Positions 27,401 through 36,805 are shown, counted from the stretch's first letter. The stretch is DNA of 49,386 bases from Microcystis aeruginosa Ma_MB_S_20031200_S102 (GCA_007095845.1 SFBI01000070.1:1-49386), one strand, 5' to 3'. Made by a program: numbers and translations. The notes: a model not told the origin generated them from the sequence alone.

Positions 27401-30400
27401 CCTGTGATTTGTCCTTGAAATTCTCCTATCCCTGTTAGTGTCAATTCTTTGGGTTTTAGGTTAGAGTCAATCGGCAAAAGTGATATAATCTGATTTAGCG
27501 GTACGGCAGCAAGGTCGGTTTTTGCCTGTAGATTTAAGTTAACCTCAGCGATATCGGGTTGACTGGTAAGATTAGCTAAAAGAATATTTCCTCGCACATT
27601 AAAGCTATTTTCTCCCCACTGTGCCGAAAGATTATTAACCTGAATTGGTGTTACTCCCTGCCAAATTTCTTTAATATTTCCTGCTAGATTAGCTCTAAAA
27701 TCTAAGTTAGGAATCCAGATCGATTTTATTCCTGGCAATTGCCCCAGTACGGCAGCGGGATCAAGATTAGCGGCAATAATATCACTTTGCCAGAAATTAT
27801 TATTAAGTTGTGCCTTAGCTTTAATCTCTCCTTGAGCTACATTAATACGAGAGTTGAAAACTGCTTTGACACTGCTTAAGTTCAGTTGTTTTTCTAGCAG
27901 GGAGTCGAAAATAGTTTGAGCATTTCCTGCTGCTTGAAACCTCGTTTGGTAAATATTCAACGCTAGGGGAACATTAGTCTGAAAACGCTCTAAACTACCG
28001 AGAATATTAAAAATACCTTTGTTTAACTGAATATCAGTATTAATAGGATTATTATCCACTAACAAGCGAGTATTTACCCTAGCATTGATGGTGGACAAAT
28101 TAGGAATTTTTCCCGCTAGTAAATTATTGATTGCACCAGTGAAATTGACCTGGGTTTTCCCTAGACTAACAGGAATATTTATCTTGGGTAAAAACGGATT
28201 TAAGTTAATCCCATCTGTCTTAACTATACCGCTTAAAATACCTTCTTCCAGTTGGGTTGTCGTTCTTAAAAATTGATTATTGACAAGTAACTGTATATCT
28301 CCTTCTCCGCGCCAAGTTTTTAAATCCGTCAAAGTACCACTAATCAGAGAATTTATTCTACCAGCAAAGCTGATTTTTGCCCTGCCTAAACTAACGGGAA
28401 TTGTTAAATTTTCTGTGAAATTATTGAGACTAATTCCTCTGGTATTGACTGTTCCTGTCAGGAAACCTCGATTTAGTTTGGCTGTGGCAATTAAAGGATT
28501 ATTATCCACTAATAACTGCATATTACCTTGACCTTGCCAACTGCTGAAAATATTATTTTTATTATTCAGTAATTCCCCTAAATAACCCTGTAAATTAATT
28601 TGCGATTGCATTAATTTAACTTGGGTTGGTAAGTTAGGTAATAGGGAATTAATCGGCAATCCTGCTAAGACAGCTTTGGCCTGAAGATTTCCTTGCAATA
28701 CTTGACTATTGACTAAAATTGTGCCTTGTTTACCGCTAATTCTTAAGTTAGCAATTCCGTTTAAAGTATTAATATTGATTTGATCAACTTTGCCAATAAC
28801 CTGAATATTAGCTGTCTCTAAATTTAAGGGTTCTAAGGTTTCTAAGTAGGGGCAAATAATATCTACATATTGACAAACGATAGGCACAAAAGGAGTCAAT
28901 AAAAAGTTATTACCCGTGATTTTTGCCTGGACTAATTTGCTAGTAAAATCACTATTAGCATTAACCTGTAGTTTGCCGCCATTTGTTTTAATCACCGTAT
29001 CGGTTAAATTTATTTTGTTGCCACCTAAAAATACTTTACCCTCCCCAGCAACATTGATTAATCCTGACTGATTAATCATGGGTATTTGCCAATTAATTAA
29101 TAATTGGGGCAGTCCTAAACTACCTCTAGCTTTAATCTTAGCTTGCAGATCGTTTATCTCAATTTTAGTGGGAATTGTTGCCAATTGAGATAAAATTTTT
29201 CTCGTGGGAAAATACGCTTGTAAATTCAAATTAATTGGCATTTTTGTTCCGTCAAGAGGTTGATTTTTTTGCAGGGATTGCAGAATATTTAACTGCAATT
29301 TTCCTTCCCCTTTAATTTCTCCACCTGCAACGGGTTTAATTTGAATTTTATCTAAATTAAGACTATTGAGATTGGTTTGAAAATTACTGGTTATTGATTG
29401 AAGAGGTGTTTGCTCAAAAATAATCGGTTTGCTGTTGCTAACGGTTCCTTTAATTAGAGGTTGATCTAATTTTCCTGTCACTTGAAAAGTAGAGCGTGCC
29501 TCTCCCCGTAAATCTAGAGGTGATTGCAGATAAATAATTCTTAAAAGCTGTTGTAAATCTACCGATTCTAGAGCGACCTTGAGATGATAACCAGTTTGCC
29601 AATTTACTTCTCCCTTCACCTCAGTTTTAATCTTGCCAATACTTGCGGTCGCTTGTTCAATTAATACTTTATCCCCCTGTAAATTTAACTTAGTTGTCAG
29701 CTTAATTGGGTACTGGAAAGGTTGGAATTTTCCCGCCAAATCTGTCACCTGAAAATTTCCATTTCCTTCGGTTTGATTTAGCTTTGCCCAACTGGGAATA
29801 TTGAGAGCAATATTAGCATTTACTTGTCCTTGATTTAATTGGAAATTGCTCCGAGGAATTAAAGTTAATAGTTCACTTAAGTTCAAACGATCGATCTGAA
29901 GATTAGTTTGACTTTCACCCGTTTTTAACGCCGTTTCTCCAGCAATTTTTACTTGACTTTGGAGAATTTCTGCGCTAAAATTGTAGGTGAGAGGCTGCCT
30001 TTGATTATCAATAAATCTTCCTTGACCATCGGCCTTAATTTCTATTGTTTTTTTCAAGGCATAGGGTTGGATAGTAATATCTCCCTTCTCCACCTGAAAA
30101 CCCAGATTTAACCTGATGGGTGCCTCCCGATCTAAGTTACTAGCTATTTTTTCTAAATTATCGAGCCATTGACCATTTTGATCCTGATCAAGAAAAATAC
30201 TGGGATTAATTAATTTGACATCAACCGGCAGCGGCAGACCCAAAAGTAAGGGCAGCGGATTTAATCCCAATTCGATCGCATCAACAGACAAACTATCAGC
30301 AGAATTGGCCGTAGCTGGAATTTCCGATTTACCGATACGAATGCGATTAAAATAAAAGCCCTCTATCTTACCTACCCTGACGGGTCTGTGCAGCATTTCA

Positions 30401-30588
30401 CTGAAGATATTATCTAAAATCGGAGTGAGACGTTCATAAACTAAATAACGAGTCGTAAAATAGCCAAGGGAGGTAATTCCTAGGAGAGTAATTCCCCCAA
30501 CAATTAAAGTAGAAGGGCGACAGAAAAATCGACCAAGACTCAGAAAAAGATTAGGACGAGGAGAAGGATCACCAGGGGAGTTACTCAT
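24451..30588 (-). CDS. tamB: TamB/TIC236-like giant envelope protein
   Basis: 2045 residues. A membrane anchor near residues 30-50 (PSTLIVGGITLLGITSLGYF) is followed by the AsmA-like start (LTPILDNIFSEMLHRPVRVG) and a very long run of beta-strand repeats. The DUF490/TamB C-terminal domain ends at VRYQTQF, a terminal aromatic typical of the family. TamB proteins span the periplasm and work with Omp85 in outer-membrane protein or lipid transport; plant TIC236 is the chloroplast counterpart. No Omp85 gene is nearby. Size and architecture fit cyanobacterial homologues. Alternating Thr/Gly/Asn-rich repeats such as LLVDNNPLIATAKLNRG recur through the middle. Confidence 0.9.
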   Translation of the reverse strand: MSNSPGDPSPRPNLFLSLGRFFCRPSTLIVGGITLLGITSLGYFTTRYLVYERLTPILDNIFSEMLHRPVRVGKIEGFYFNRIRIGKSEIPATANSADSLSVDAIELGLNPLPLLLGLPLPVDVKLINPSIFLDQDQNGQWLDNLEKIASNLDREAPIRLNLGFQVEKGDITIQPYALKKTIEIKADGQGRFIDNQRQPLTYNFSAEILQSQVKIAGETALKTGESQTNLQIDRLNLSELLTLIPRSNFQLNQGQVNANIALNIPSWAKLNQTEGNGNFQVTDLAGKFQPFQYPIKLTTKLNLQGDKVLIEQATASIGKIKTEVKGEVNWQTGYHLKVALESVDLQQLLRIIYLQSPLDLRGEARSTFQVTGKLDQPLIKGTVSNSKPIIFEQTPLQSITSNFQTNLNSLNLDKIQIKPVAGGEIKGEGKLQLNILQSLQKNQPLDGTKMPINLNLQAYFPTRKILSQLATIPTKIEINDLQAKIKARGSLGLPQLLINWQIPMINQSGLINVAGEGKVFLGGNKINLTDTVIKTNGGKLQVNANSDFTSKLVQAKITGNNFLLTPFVPIVCQYVDIICPYLETLEPLNLETANIQVIGKVDQININTLNGIANLRISGKQGTILVNSQVLQGNLQAKAVLAGLPINSLLPNLPTQVKLMQSQINLQGYLGELLNNKNNIFSSWQGQGNMQLLVDNNPLIATAKLNRGFLTGTVNTRGISLNNFTENLTIPVSLGRAKISFAGRINSLISGTLTDLKTWRGEGDIQLLVNNQFLRTTTQLEEGILSGIVKTDGINLNPFLPKINIPVSLGKTQVNFTGAINNLLAGKIPNLSTINARVNTRLLVDNNPINTDIQLNKGIFNILGSLERFQTNVPLALNIYQTRFQAAGNAQTIFDSLLEKQLNLSSVKAVFNSRINVAQGEIKAKAQLNNNFWQSDIIAANLDPAAVLGQLPGIKSIWIPNLDFRANLAGNIKEIWQGVTPIQVNNLSAQWGENSFNVRGNILLANLTSQPDIAEVNLNLQAKTDLAAVPLNQIISLLPIDSNLKPKELTLTGIGEFQGQITGKNLLSAWQKVGNIQIKGDIDLANFSINERLFEPLLKGTIQAGIGQNISLNLRGNQDIIDLTFDPCQQNNCLLPYLPLEMNIRQAFGNKTTFLATAKRSGEKLNVQIANFPLEILKISPTAAYNIPGIITGQLSANLDINLFNLQGQGQLEINQPSLGNLIGEKLTANLVYQDSIVQLQSGSLQAGASQYNLQGLFNWQTQAIEAKLRVDQGYIQDLLSVASIYDLTSLINFFSPENNPAIELSPLAVGNPEASLAQQVNLRAKIEEIIQKLAGERGVLGIPSELDFRGRYQANIALTGTLKNPDLSVQFQGNRWEWRPQKPTVNIVNPLGIVTTDTQLIPIDEVTINLNLNRQLLRIEPIRLKSRDSSVFLAGDFSLKKVEGTFVVENLSLDLLRNFVQFPLDVSGSLKTQGQITGTLLNPRIQGNFAFIDGAINAQNINQDIIGLFTYNQYRFDLRTTSSESIQLYGSIPYPPLPGNDQLKIQAKLGTDAIKLIEAISQNAIEWVKGEGEVVLSATGRLDVTEGLKIKDLEANGIVTLDNVAIRSVAFPEILTVNGRIGLTPESLTVEELEGSIADRQISVVGVLPFFQAIKNSSNPLTVNIQEGDIAINGLYRGLIAGNAVVTGTVQQPIIGGNVRLSRGKVFLPRTPEINQETNKPVSRWLQPLNIPQTTNITPVLNNFQVSLAGLSIEQEPLYQFDFSGALTLNGPLTPLEKLQTNGVINLDRGRVSYIDTRFLLNRRNQNVIVFDSSRGLGLLNPFVDIQLRTILSEFSQSRDFAISRPGGDFPSNEIPDDSLNRIQRIDVTLSVEGELNRLLPNLGRNINEVCQIRPDSPPFPLEENYTDAELQKAANCLQAVAFARGEDEGLLNTPLVKLTSTPPRSQGEIVRLLGEQLLSVFNGLQGKNTEQLIQFGVVQLAIPLLAQGVVYDVENAVSNAIGATDFNILPNLETVYRVNSQSFIRFSYDYNLNEFTVRYQTQF

Positions 30589-31045
30589 AATTTTTTACCT
30601 CACACACACCAAAGAAAGGGCAATGGCTCACCAGAGCTAATGAACTATGATAATTCACCGCGGCACTGATAGCCCTCGATCGATTAATTGCCACTTTTTA
30701 GGCAATTATTGGGCTTAAATCCTGTGAGGAAGTCAAGGGCTGCGGCCAATTAAAAGCCTCTCTTCCCATCTTAGCCTAAGACTCGAATAGCTGGCTAAAA
30801 TTTTCAACAATCCGCCAAAATCTTCCCAATTTCAACAGCTAACCGAGCTAATATTGCTCAACCCACCAGTTCCATCAGAATATTGCTCAGATCAATGGGT
30901 TCGAAAATTGAAGATTGAGAGAAAACTGCTGCGGACAGACAACAATCCGGCGCAGTCTGGAACAACCACCGGAAGTATTCAGTCCTAGAATATTGGGACT
31001 AGCACATCTATTTTTACTACAAAAAACGTCTTATAGATAAAGATC
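30589..31045. other. Gene-free stretch between divergent tamB and SLH genes
   Basis: Probably holds both promoters. A small hairpin TAATTGCC / GGCAATTA is at 30685-30708. AATATTGCTCA is directly repeated at 30850-30860 and 30879-30889 (29-bp period). No gene seen. Confidence 0.5.
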
Positions 31046-32236
31046 ATGAAAGCCAGATTATCGATCGCCCTAACCGCCCTAATGACCTTGGGCATAACTG
31101 CCACACCAGCGGCCAACTTTGACGAACAGGACATCGAGCAGACCCAGGTAGTAGCGATCGCTCGTCCCTACGGAGGTAATAAATTTGACCTGCTAGTCTT
31201 GGAACAAATCCAGGGAAAACAGAAGTGTTGGAGTGAAAGTGGCTCAGGTCCGGTCATGATTGACCCGCTGCTCCTCAACTTTGACTTTACCGGCATTTGT
31301 CGCCGCGCCACCGATAGTAATGGTTATTCTATCCGTCTTGATGGCCGGGATTTTGGCCTAGATTATATCCTGCGTATTGTGGAACGCAACGGCGAATTAT
31401 ACTTAGTGGGAACTCCCCGGGATGCTCGCAGACCCGAATTAGTGGTGGGAAGAACTCGAGGAATGCAAACAGGATTTATGAAAATTATCCTCGAACCGGG
31501 TTGGAGATTTAGCCGTCGTACTTTCCAGGGCAAAAGTTTAGGCCACTTCTACTTTAGCGGCAAAGAAGCGGAAGTTCTCGCAGCCGTCGGCAGACCTCCC
31601 ATCAGCGAAACCACTCCCCCCCCCAGTTCTGGATCTAGTTTCCAGGATATTAGCAGCGATATCTATAAAACTGAGATTGAAAAAGCGATCGCACTTGGGG
31701 TAGTGGCCGGTTTTAAAGAAGATAACACCTTCCGCCCCGAAAATCCCGTCACTAGGGAACAATTCGTCTCGATGATTATTGAAGGGATGGGAACTGTCAC
31801 CAAAATTAACCTAGAAGAGATTCCCCCCGGCAGCGGCAGTTTTAACGATGTGGACGCGACGCGTTGGAGTGCCAAAAAAATTCAATGGGCCCGGGCTAAT
31901 GGTATTGTTGCTGGCAAAGCTAACGGCGAATTTCGTCCCACCGACCCCATCACCCGGGCCGAATTGATGGCGATTCTCAAACAGGCCGCCACCTACCTGA
32001 AAACTCAGCAAAAACAAGCCCCCGATTTAGCCCAAACAAAAACCCCCGTCAATTTTTCCGATACTTCCGGTCATTGGGCTGCCGGGTTAATTACCCAGAT
32101 GTCGGGATTTTGCGCTGTGGCCTCTCCCTTAAACGAACAGGGTAGTGCCTTTGTACCAAATGATCCCGCCCGTCGTAACTACGCGGCTGCTGCGATTGTC
32201 CGTACCCTCGATTGTGTTAAAACCGCCAAAAAATAA
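31046..32236 (+). CDS. DUF3747 and S-layer-homology domain protein
   Basis: 396 residues. A signal peptide (MKARLSIALTALMTLGITATPA) is followed by a DUF3747 domain (about 25-175; WSESGSGPVMIDPLL, GLDYILRIV). After a Pro/Ser linker come SLH repeats (FQDISSDIYKTEIEKAIALG; FNDVDATRWSAKKIQWARAN; a third degenerate one from FSDTSGHWA). SLH domains bind secondary cell-wall polymers or peptidoglycan, so the protein is probably anchored in the envelope. Some positions in the last repeat are poor. Function otherwise unknown. Confidence 0.85.
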   Translation: MKARLSIALTALMTLGITATPAANFDEQDIEQTQVVAIARPYGGNKFDLLVLEQIQGKQKCWSESGSGPVMIDPLLLNFDFTGICRRATDSNGYSIRLDGRDFGLDYILRIVERNGELYLVGTPRDARRPELVVGRTRGMQTGFMKIILEPGWRFSRRTFQGKSLGHFYFSGKEAEVLAAVGRPPISETTPPPSSGSSFQDISSDIYKTEIEKAIALGVVAGFKEDNTFRPENPVTREQFVSMIIEGMGTVTKINLEEIPPGSGSFNDVDATRWSAKKIQWARANGIVAGKANGEFRPTDPITRAELMAILKQAATYLKTQQKQAPDLAQTKTPVNFSDTSGHWAAGLITQMSGFCAVASPLNEQGSAFVPNDPARRNYAAAAIVRTLDCVKTAKK

Positions 32237-32311
32237 GTAGGGTTTGCGGCAAAAAGTTGTTCCTAGTAGTAGGTTGTGGGGTTTCACCCATTTTTGGGTG
32301 GTCAATTACCT

Positions 32312-32340
32312 AAAATTCAGGGACTTTTTCCCTGAATTTT
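32312..32340 (+). terminator. Stem-loop downstream of the SLH gene
   Basis: AAAATTCAGGG and CCCTGAATTTT form a perfect 11-bp stem around ACTTTTT. Confidence 0.55.
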
Positions 32341-32390
32341 GCCCCCGACCACTCCCGGACCCAGAACTTTTTGATTTCAAAAAGGCCTAG

Positions 32391-32516
32391 GCACTCATGC
32401 AAAAGGAGGAATCAATAATCAGTCTTTAATAACCAGATTTAGTATGATCACCGATCACTGTTTACTGTTTACTGTTTACTGTTTACTGTTTACTGGTCAC
32501 TGGTCACTGATCACTG
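32391..32516. repeat. Partial MITE end followed by heptamer repeats
   Basis: 32391-32445 is the twin of 13621-13676. From about 32447 heptamers run: five TTTACTG, then GTCACTG twice and ATCACTG. With the stem-loop at 32312 this accounts for most of the gene-free stretch 32237-32603; the zwf promoter must be in the last ~90 bp. Confidence 0.75.
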
Positions 32517-32603
32517 ATTGTGGTTATTAATTTTTACTTTAGGTATGCCGTCGAGTATTCCCGCTAGACTAGGAAATAATGCACCTCGGCTAGACAAAAT
32601 CCT

Positions 32604-34133
32604 ATGGTAAAGCTGCTCGAAAATCCTCTCCGAGTGGGATTGCGACAAGAAAGAACCCCAGAACCCTTAATCTTAGTCATTTTTGGGGCATCAGGAGACT
32701 TAACCCAAAGAAAACTGGTTCCTGCTCTCTATCAACTGAAACGGGAAAGACGACTGCCGGCCGAATTAACCATCGTTGGTACAGCGCGCCGAGAGTGGAG
32801 TCATGATTATTTTCGCCAACAGATGCGCCAAGGCATCGAAGAATTTTCCGACGGGATTGGTAGTGAGGAATATTGGCAAGACTTCGCCCAAGGGTTGTAC
32901 TATTTCCCCGGCAACATGGACGACCCAGAAAGTTACGCCAAAATGAAAGTCTTTCTGGAAGAACTAGACGGAATCCGGGGAACTCGCGGCAATCGAGTCT
33001 TTTATCTAGCGGTTTCTCCTAATTTCTTTCCCCCCGGTCTTAAAAACCTCGGGGCAGCCGAAATGCTCACAGACCCGATTAAACACCGGTTAGTGATCGA
33101 AAAACCCTTTGGCAAAGATCTCAGTTCTGCCCAAGTTCTCAATCGAGTCGTACAAGAGGTTTGTCAGGAGAACCAAGTTTATCGCATTGACCACTATTTG
33201 GGCAAGGAAACCGTCCAAAACTTATTGGTGTTCCGATTTGCTAACGCCATCTTTGAACCCCTCTGGAATCGTCAATTTATCGATCACGTCCAGATTACTG
33301 TGGCCGAAACCGTGGGAGTGGAGGAGCGGGCCGGATATTACGAAAAATCGGGAGCTTTGCGGGATATGGTGCAAAATCACCTGATGCAGTTATTCTGCTT
33401 AACGGCGATGGAAGCACCCAACGCTATTAACGCTGATAGTGTCCGCGGCGAAAAAGTCAAAGTCCTACAAGCAACTCACCTGGCCGATATTAATAACCTA
33501 GAAAAATCCGCCATCCGCGGCCAGTATAAAGCCGGTTGGATGAAAGGAAAACCCATTCCGGGCTATCGGGAAGAACCGGGGGTTAATCCGGAATCGACCA
33601 CTCCCACCTACGTGGCCATGAAATTAATGGTAGATAACTGGCGTTGGCAGGGTGTCCCCTTCTATCTGCGTACTGGTAAACGTCTGCCTAAAAAAGTTTC
33701 CGAGATTGCCATTCAATTCCGCCATGTGCCGTTATTAATTTTCCAATCGGCAGCTCAACAAACTAATGCAAATGTACTGAGTATGCGAATCCAGCCTAAC
33801 GAAGGTATTGCCCTCCGTTTTGAGGCGAAAATGCCGGGGTCGGAATTACGCACACGCACGGTAGAAATGGACTTTAGCTATGGTTCCTCCTTCGGTGTCA
33901 CCAGCGCCGATGCCTATAATCGCCTACTGTTAGACGCTATGTTAGGAGATCAAACCCTATTTACCCGTTCTGACGAGGTAGAAGAAGCATGGCGCATCGT
34001 TACTCCCGCTCTCGCCGCTTGGGACGCTCCCGCCGATCCTGCCTCCGTACCCCAATACGAAGCGGGTACCTGGGAACCCACAGAAGCGGAATTTCTCCTT
34101 AACCGCGATGGCCGTCGTTGGCGACGACTCTAG
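32604..34133 (+). CDS. zwf: Glucose-6-phosphate 1-dehydrogenase
   Basis: 509 residues, full length. It makes 6-phosphogluconolactone and NADPH, the entry to the oxidative pentose phosphate pathway used by cyanobacteria in the dark. Motifs: N-terminal nucleotide-binding [16 protein letters not shown]-like segment ([12 protein letters not shown]), the substrate-binding RIDHYLGKE (His197), and [10 protein letters not shown] with the catalytic-region His. OpcA, its activator, is encoded downstream after 281 bp of repeats. Redox and OpcA control are known for the family. Confidence 0.97.
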   Translation: MVKLLENPLRVGLRQERTPEPLILVIFGASGDLTQRKLVPALYQLKRERRLPAELTIVGTARREWSHDYFRQQMRQGIEEFSDGIGSEEYWQDFAQGLYYFPGNMDDPESYAKMKVFLEELDGIRGTRGNRVFYLAVSPNFFPPGLKNLGAAEMLTDPIKHRLVIEKPFGKDLSSAQVLNRVVQEVCQENQVYRIDHYLGKETVQNLLVFRFANAIFEPLWNRQFIDHVQITVAETVGVEERAGYYEKSGALRDMVQNHLMQLFCLTAMEAPNAINADSVRGEKVKVLQATHLADINNLEKSAIRGQYKAGWMKGKPIPGYREEPGVNPESTTPTYVAMKLMVDNWRWQGVPFYLRTGKRLPKKVSEIAIQFRHVPLLIFQSAAQQTNANVLSMRIQPNEGIALRFEAKMPGSELRTRTVEMDFSYGSSFGVTSADAYNRLLLDAMLGDQTLFTRSDEVEEAWRIVTPALAAWDAPADPASVPQYEAGTWEPTEAEFLLNRDGRRWRRL

Positions 34134-34136
34134 TAC

Positions 34137-34412
34137 AGTGAGCAGTAATCAGTGAGCAGTAATCAGTGAGCAGTAATCAGTGAGCAGTAATCAGTGAGCA
34201 GTAATCAGTAATCAGTAAACTAAAAACTCACATCTGATAACTAAAAACTCACATCTGATAACTGATAACTCACATCTGATAACTGGTAACTCACATCTGA
34301 TAACTGGTAACTCACATCTGGTAACTGGTAACTGAATCACTGGTAACTGGTAACTGGTAACTGGTAACTGGTAACTGGTAACTGGTAACTGATAACTGAT
34401 AACTGATAACTG
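34137..34412. repeat. Long STRR array filling the zwf-opcA gap
   Basis: The gap is almost wholly repeats: 14-mers GTGAGCAGTAATCA (about four), 14-mers ACTCACATCTGATA (with variants), then AACTGGT and AACTGAT heptamers in more than a dozen units, ending 2 bp before the opcA ATG. No Shine-Dalgarno sequence remains before opcA. Confidence 0.9.
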
Positions 34413-34414
34413 AC

Positions 34415-35770
34415 ATGACTACCCAAAGCCCCCCCATTGTCTCCCTGCAAGCACCAAAAGATGTTTCCATCGATGTGATCGAGCAGGAACTGCGCGATAT
34501 CTGGCAATCCTACAATAATAATCAGGATGGGATGGCCGCTACCCGGGCCACCACCTTTAGCTTTATTGTCTATGAACCCGACGCGGTACAGGAATTGTTA
34601 ACCCTTCTCGGCTATTACACTGGCCCGATTGATGGTATTGCCGGTCCGCGGACCTACGCCGCCATCAAAGTGGCCCAGAAAGACCTAGGACTAGAAATAA
34701 CTGGGCTTTCTAGCGATGAATTTGTCGCCGGGTTAAGGGCAGCCTGGGAAGCGGAAAAAAACGCCGAGGACGGGGCTAATCATCGTCAATACGCCGCCGA
34801 TTTGGACGCGATTGGGGTGGCAGATGCGATCGCTGCTTCCAATCCCTGTCGCATTATTACCCTCTGTCCCACCGCCGAGGCCGATGAAGGGGTGAAAGCC
34901 TCCGTTTCTGCCTATTGTCCCGTTAACAAACGTAGTCAGAACACTTTAGTTTGCTGTGAATACGTCACTTTAAGCGGTACAGCGGAAGCTTTGGAACGAA
35001 TTGGCGGCATTATTTCTGAGTTAACTATTCCCAGTTTGCCTAAATTTCTCTGGTGGAAAGCCAGTCCCGATGGCGAATATGGACTATTTAAACGTTTGGC
35101 CGGTCAATGTGATACGGTTATCGTCGATTCCAGCACTTTTCGGGAACCAGAAACGGAACTGCTGCAGGTGGGGGATTTATTAGCAACAGATGTACCATTA
35201 GCTGACCTAAACTGGAGTCGTCTGGCTCCTTGGCAAGAACTAACCGCCGAGGCTTTTGATCCGCCAGAGCGTCGGGATGCTATTCTGGAAGTCGATCGCA
35301 TCACTATTGATTACGAAAAGGGCAATCCTTGTCAAGCTTTTATGTTCCTCGGTTGGATGGCCAGCCGGTTACAATGGCGACCGGTGGGATATACTTACCA
35401 GTCGGAAGATTACGCTATTCATCGGATTAGTTTCCTCGGTCTGGACCAGCGTTTAATTGAGGCGGAATTAGCCGGTGTTCCCGTGGCCGATTGGGGTGAG
35501 ATACAAGGGGATCTGATTAGTATTAAACTCAGTTCTACTAATCTTCAGGCCGATTGTTGCACGGTAATTTGTTCGGGAACTACCGGCTGTATGCGGATGG
35601 AAGCTTCGGGAGGGGCCCAATCTTGCCGCATTGAACAAGTGTCCCATCTGGAAGACCAAAAAACAGAAACTCTTCTAGGTAAACAGTTACAGCGTTGGGG
35701 CCAAGATGTGCTTTATCAAGAAAGCATGAAAGTCACCGGCGCTATCCTCAAATTATCCCAACCAGATTAG
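34415..35770 (+). CDS. opcA: Glucose-6-phosphate dehydrogenase assembly protein OpcA
   Basis: 451 residues. OpcA promotes oligomerisation and activation of G6PDH and is a thioredoxin target in cyanobacteria. The core region (ITLCPTAEADEGVKASVSAY, SGTAEALERIGGIISELTIP, DLPVFLWW-like LPKFLWWKASP) is typical. Residues about 55-110 contain a peptidoglycan-binding-like segment (LLGYYTGPIDGIAGPRTYAA). Position after zwf supports the call. The translation start is embedded in repeat DNA without a visible ribosome site. Confidence 0.93.
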   Translation: MTTQSPPIVSLQAPKDVSIDVIEQELRDIWQSYNNNQDGMAATRATTFSFIVYEPDAVQELLTLLGYYTGPIDGIAGPRTYAAIKVAQKDLGLEITGLSSDEFVAGLRAAWEAEKNAEDGANHRQYAADLDAIGVADAIAASNPCRIITLCPTAEADEGVKASVSAYCPVNKRSQNTLVCCEYVTLSGTAEALERIGGIISELTIPSLPKFLWWKASPDGEYGLFKRLAGQCDTVIVDSSTFREPETELLQVGDLLATDVPLADLNWSRLAPWQELTAEAFDPPERRDAILEVDRITIDYEKGNPCQAFMFLGWMASRLQWRPVGYTYQSEDYAIHRISFLGLDQRLIEAELAGVPVADWGEIQGDLISIKLSSTNLQADCCTVICSGTTGCMRMEASGGAQSCRIEQVSHLEDQKTETLLGKQLQRWGQDVLYQESMKVTGAILKLSQPD

Positions 35771-35802
35771 CAAATTAGCAATAATAATCCCACCCACTTT
35801 GA

Positions 35803-35826
35803 AGAGACCTTGTTAACAAGGTCTCT
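35803..35826. terminator. Palindrome downstream of opcA
   Basis: A 24-bp perfect palindrome centred on GTTAAC (AGAGACCTTG / CAAGGTCTCT arms). It can fold as a hairpin, but lacks a strong T-run. Confidence 0.5.
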
Positions 35827-35870
35827 CGATATTTATACAGCAGTCAGCACCTGATTAAAACCGATAATTA

Positions 35871-35966
35871 TAAGTAGCTAGGCGTTAAAAACTGTCAGAC
35901 ACCCCCCTTATCAAGGGGGGATTAAAGGCAAAATCCATTTTTAATTTAATTATAACCAGCTACTTA
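35871..35966. mobile_element. 96-bp MITE-like element with internal hairpin
   Basis: Ends TAAGTAGCTAG and CCAGCTACTTA are inverted. Inside, CCCCCCTT-ATC-AAGGGGGG (35902-35920) forms a perfect 8-bp hairpin. Confidence 0.6.
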
Positions 35967-36021
35967 CCTTTTCAGAAAACAGGTTATCATAAAGACAGAG
36001 CTTTGCTTTCAAGGGGGCAAT

Positions 36022-36609
36022 ATGGTCGCAACCACTGAGAAACGCTACACAGTCGCAGAATACTTTCAACTAGAGGAAACTGCCACCGACAGACACGAGT
36101 ATCGAGATGGAGAAATTATTATTATGACCGGGGGAACTCCTAACCATAATCGCATTGCCTTGAATTTCTGTAGAAAATTTCCCTTAACTATCCAGAATCA
36201 AGCCTACGATATATTTATCAACGATCTACGCTTGGCAATACCTGCCTATAATATGTACACCTATCCCGATATTGTGATCGTTAAAGGGGAACCAATTCTT
36301 GAAAGAGGACGCACCGATACGATTACCAATCCACAGGTAATTATCGAGGTTTTATCAAAATCTACTCAAGACTATAATCGGGGTGATAAGTTTAAATTTT
36401 ATCGCTCTCTTAATAGTTTTGAAGAATATATTTTAATCGATCAATATGGTTATTATATAGAACAATTTCATAAAAGAGGCGATCATTGGGCATTTCGGGA
36501 TTATCACGATCAAGAAGCGATTTTAACTTTGTTTTCTCTAGATTTTCAAATATCCCTGACAGATTTATATCAGCGAGTCGCTTTTACCGCGATTGAAGTA
36601 AGTACCTAA
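36022..36609 (+). CDS. Uma2-family (DUF820) putative endonuclease
   Basis: 195 residues of the PD-(D/E)XK-fold Uma2 family, abundant in cyanobacteria and often mobile. Likely active-site residues: Asp83 (YPDIVIV), Glu109 (VIIEVLS) and Lys123 (DYNRGDKFKFY). The N-terminus (YTVAEYFQLEE, HEYRDGEIIIM) is typical. The biological role of the family is unclear. A ribosome site (AAGGGGG) precedes ATG 36022. The last two codons and stop come from an inserted MITE end (36599 onward). Confidence 0.85.
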   Translation: MVATTEKRYTVAEYFQLEETATDRHEYRDGEIIIMTGGTPNHNRIALNFCRKFPLTIQNQAYDIFINDLRLAIPAYNMYTYPDIVIVKGEPILERGRTDTITNPQVIIEVLSKSTQDYNRGDKFKFYRSLNSFEEYILIDQYGYYIEQFHKRGDHWAFRDYHDQEAILTLFSLDFQISLTDLYQRVAFTAIEVST

Positions 36610-36703
36610 GCAAAATTAATTACACACTTCGATGAAGCTTTTGCCTCTTACCTATTGCCTCTTGCCTATCTTCACTGGGAAATTTATTTTGTATGACTAC
36701 TTA
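36599..36703. mobile_element. 105-bp MITE, copy 2 of 2
   Basis: The reverse-orientation relative of 24277-24381, with ends TAAGTACCTAAGCAAAATTAAT and ATTTATTTTGTATGACTACTTA. It overlaps the 3' end of the Uma2 gene. Confidence 0.75.
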
Positions 36704-36711
36704 TCTTAATG

Positions 36712-36804
36712 ATACTAAATCCGTTGAGTATAGGCTACATATCAGGACAGGCAATAGGCAATAGTGGCTATAGATAATCAGTTTTTAATAACCGGATTTG
36801 GTAT
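36712..36804. mobile_element. 93-bp ACTAAATCC MITE
   Basis: ATACTAAATCC (36712) and GGATTTGGTAT (36794-36804) are inverted ends. The interior (TTGAGTATAGGCTACATATCAGGA) matches the other full copy at 38759-38881 in opposite orientation. Confidence 0.7.
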
Positions 36805-36805
36805 T

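Noticed and set aside
28085-28531. Two plus-strand frames inside tamB
   Set aside because: Antisense shadows of the repetitive beta-strand coding sequence.
30895-30915. GGTTCGA motif considered as a tRNA T-arm
   Set aside because: No acceptor stem, D-arm or anticodon arm can be built around it; no tRNA was found anywhere in the window.
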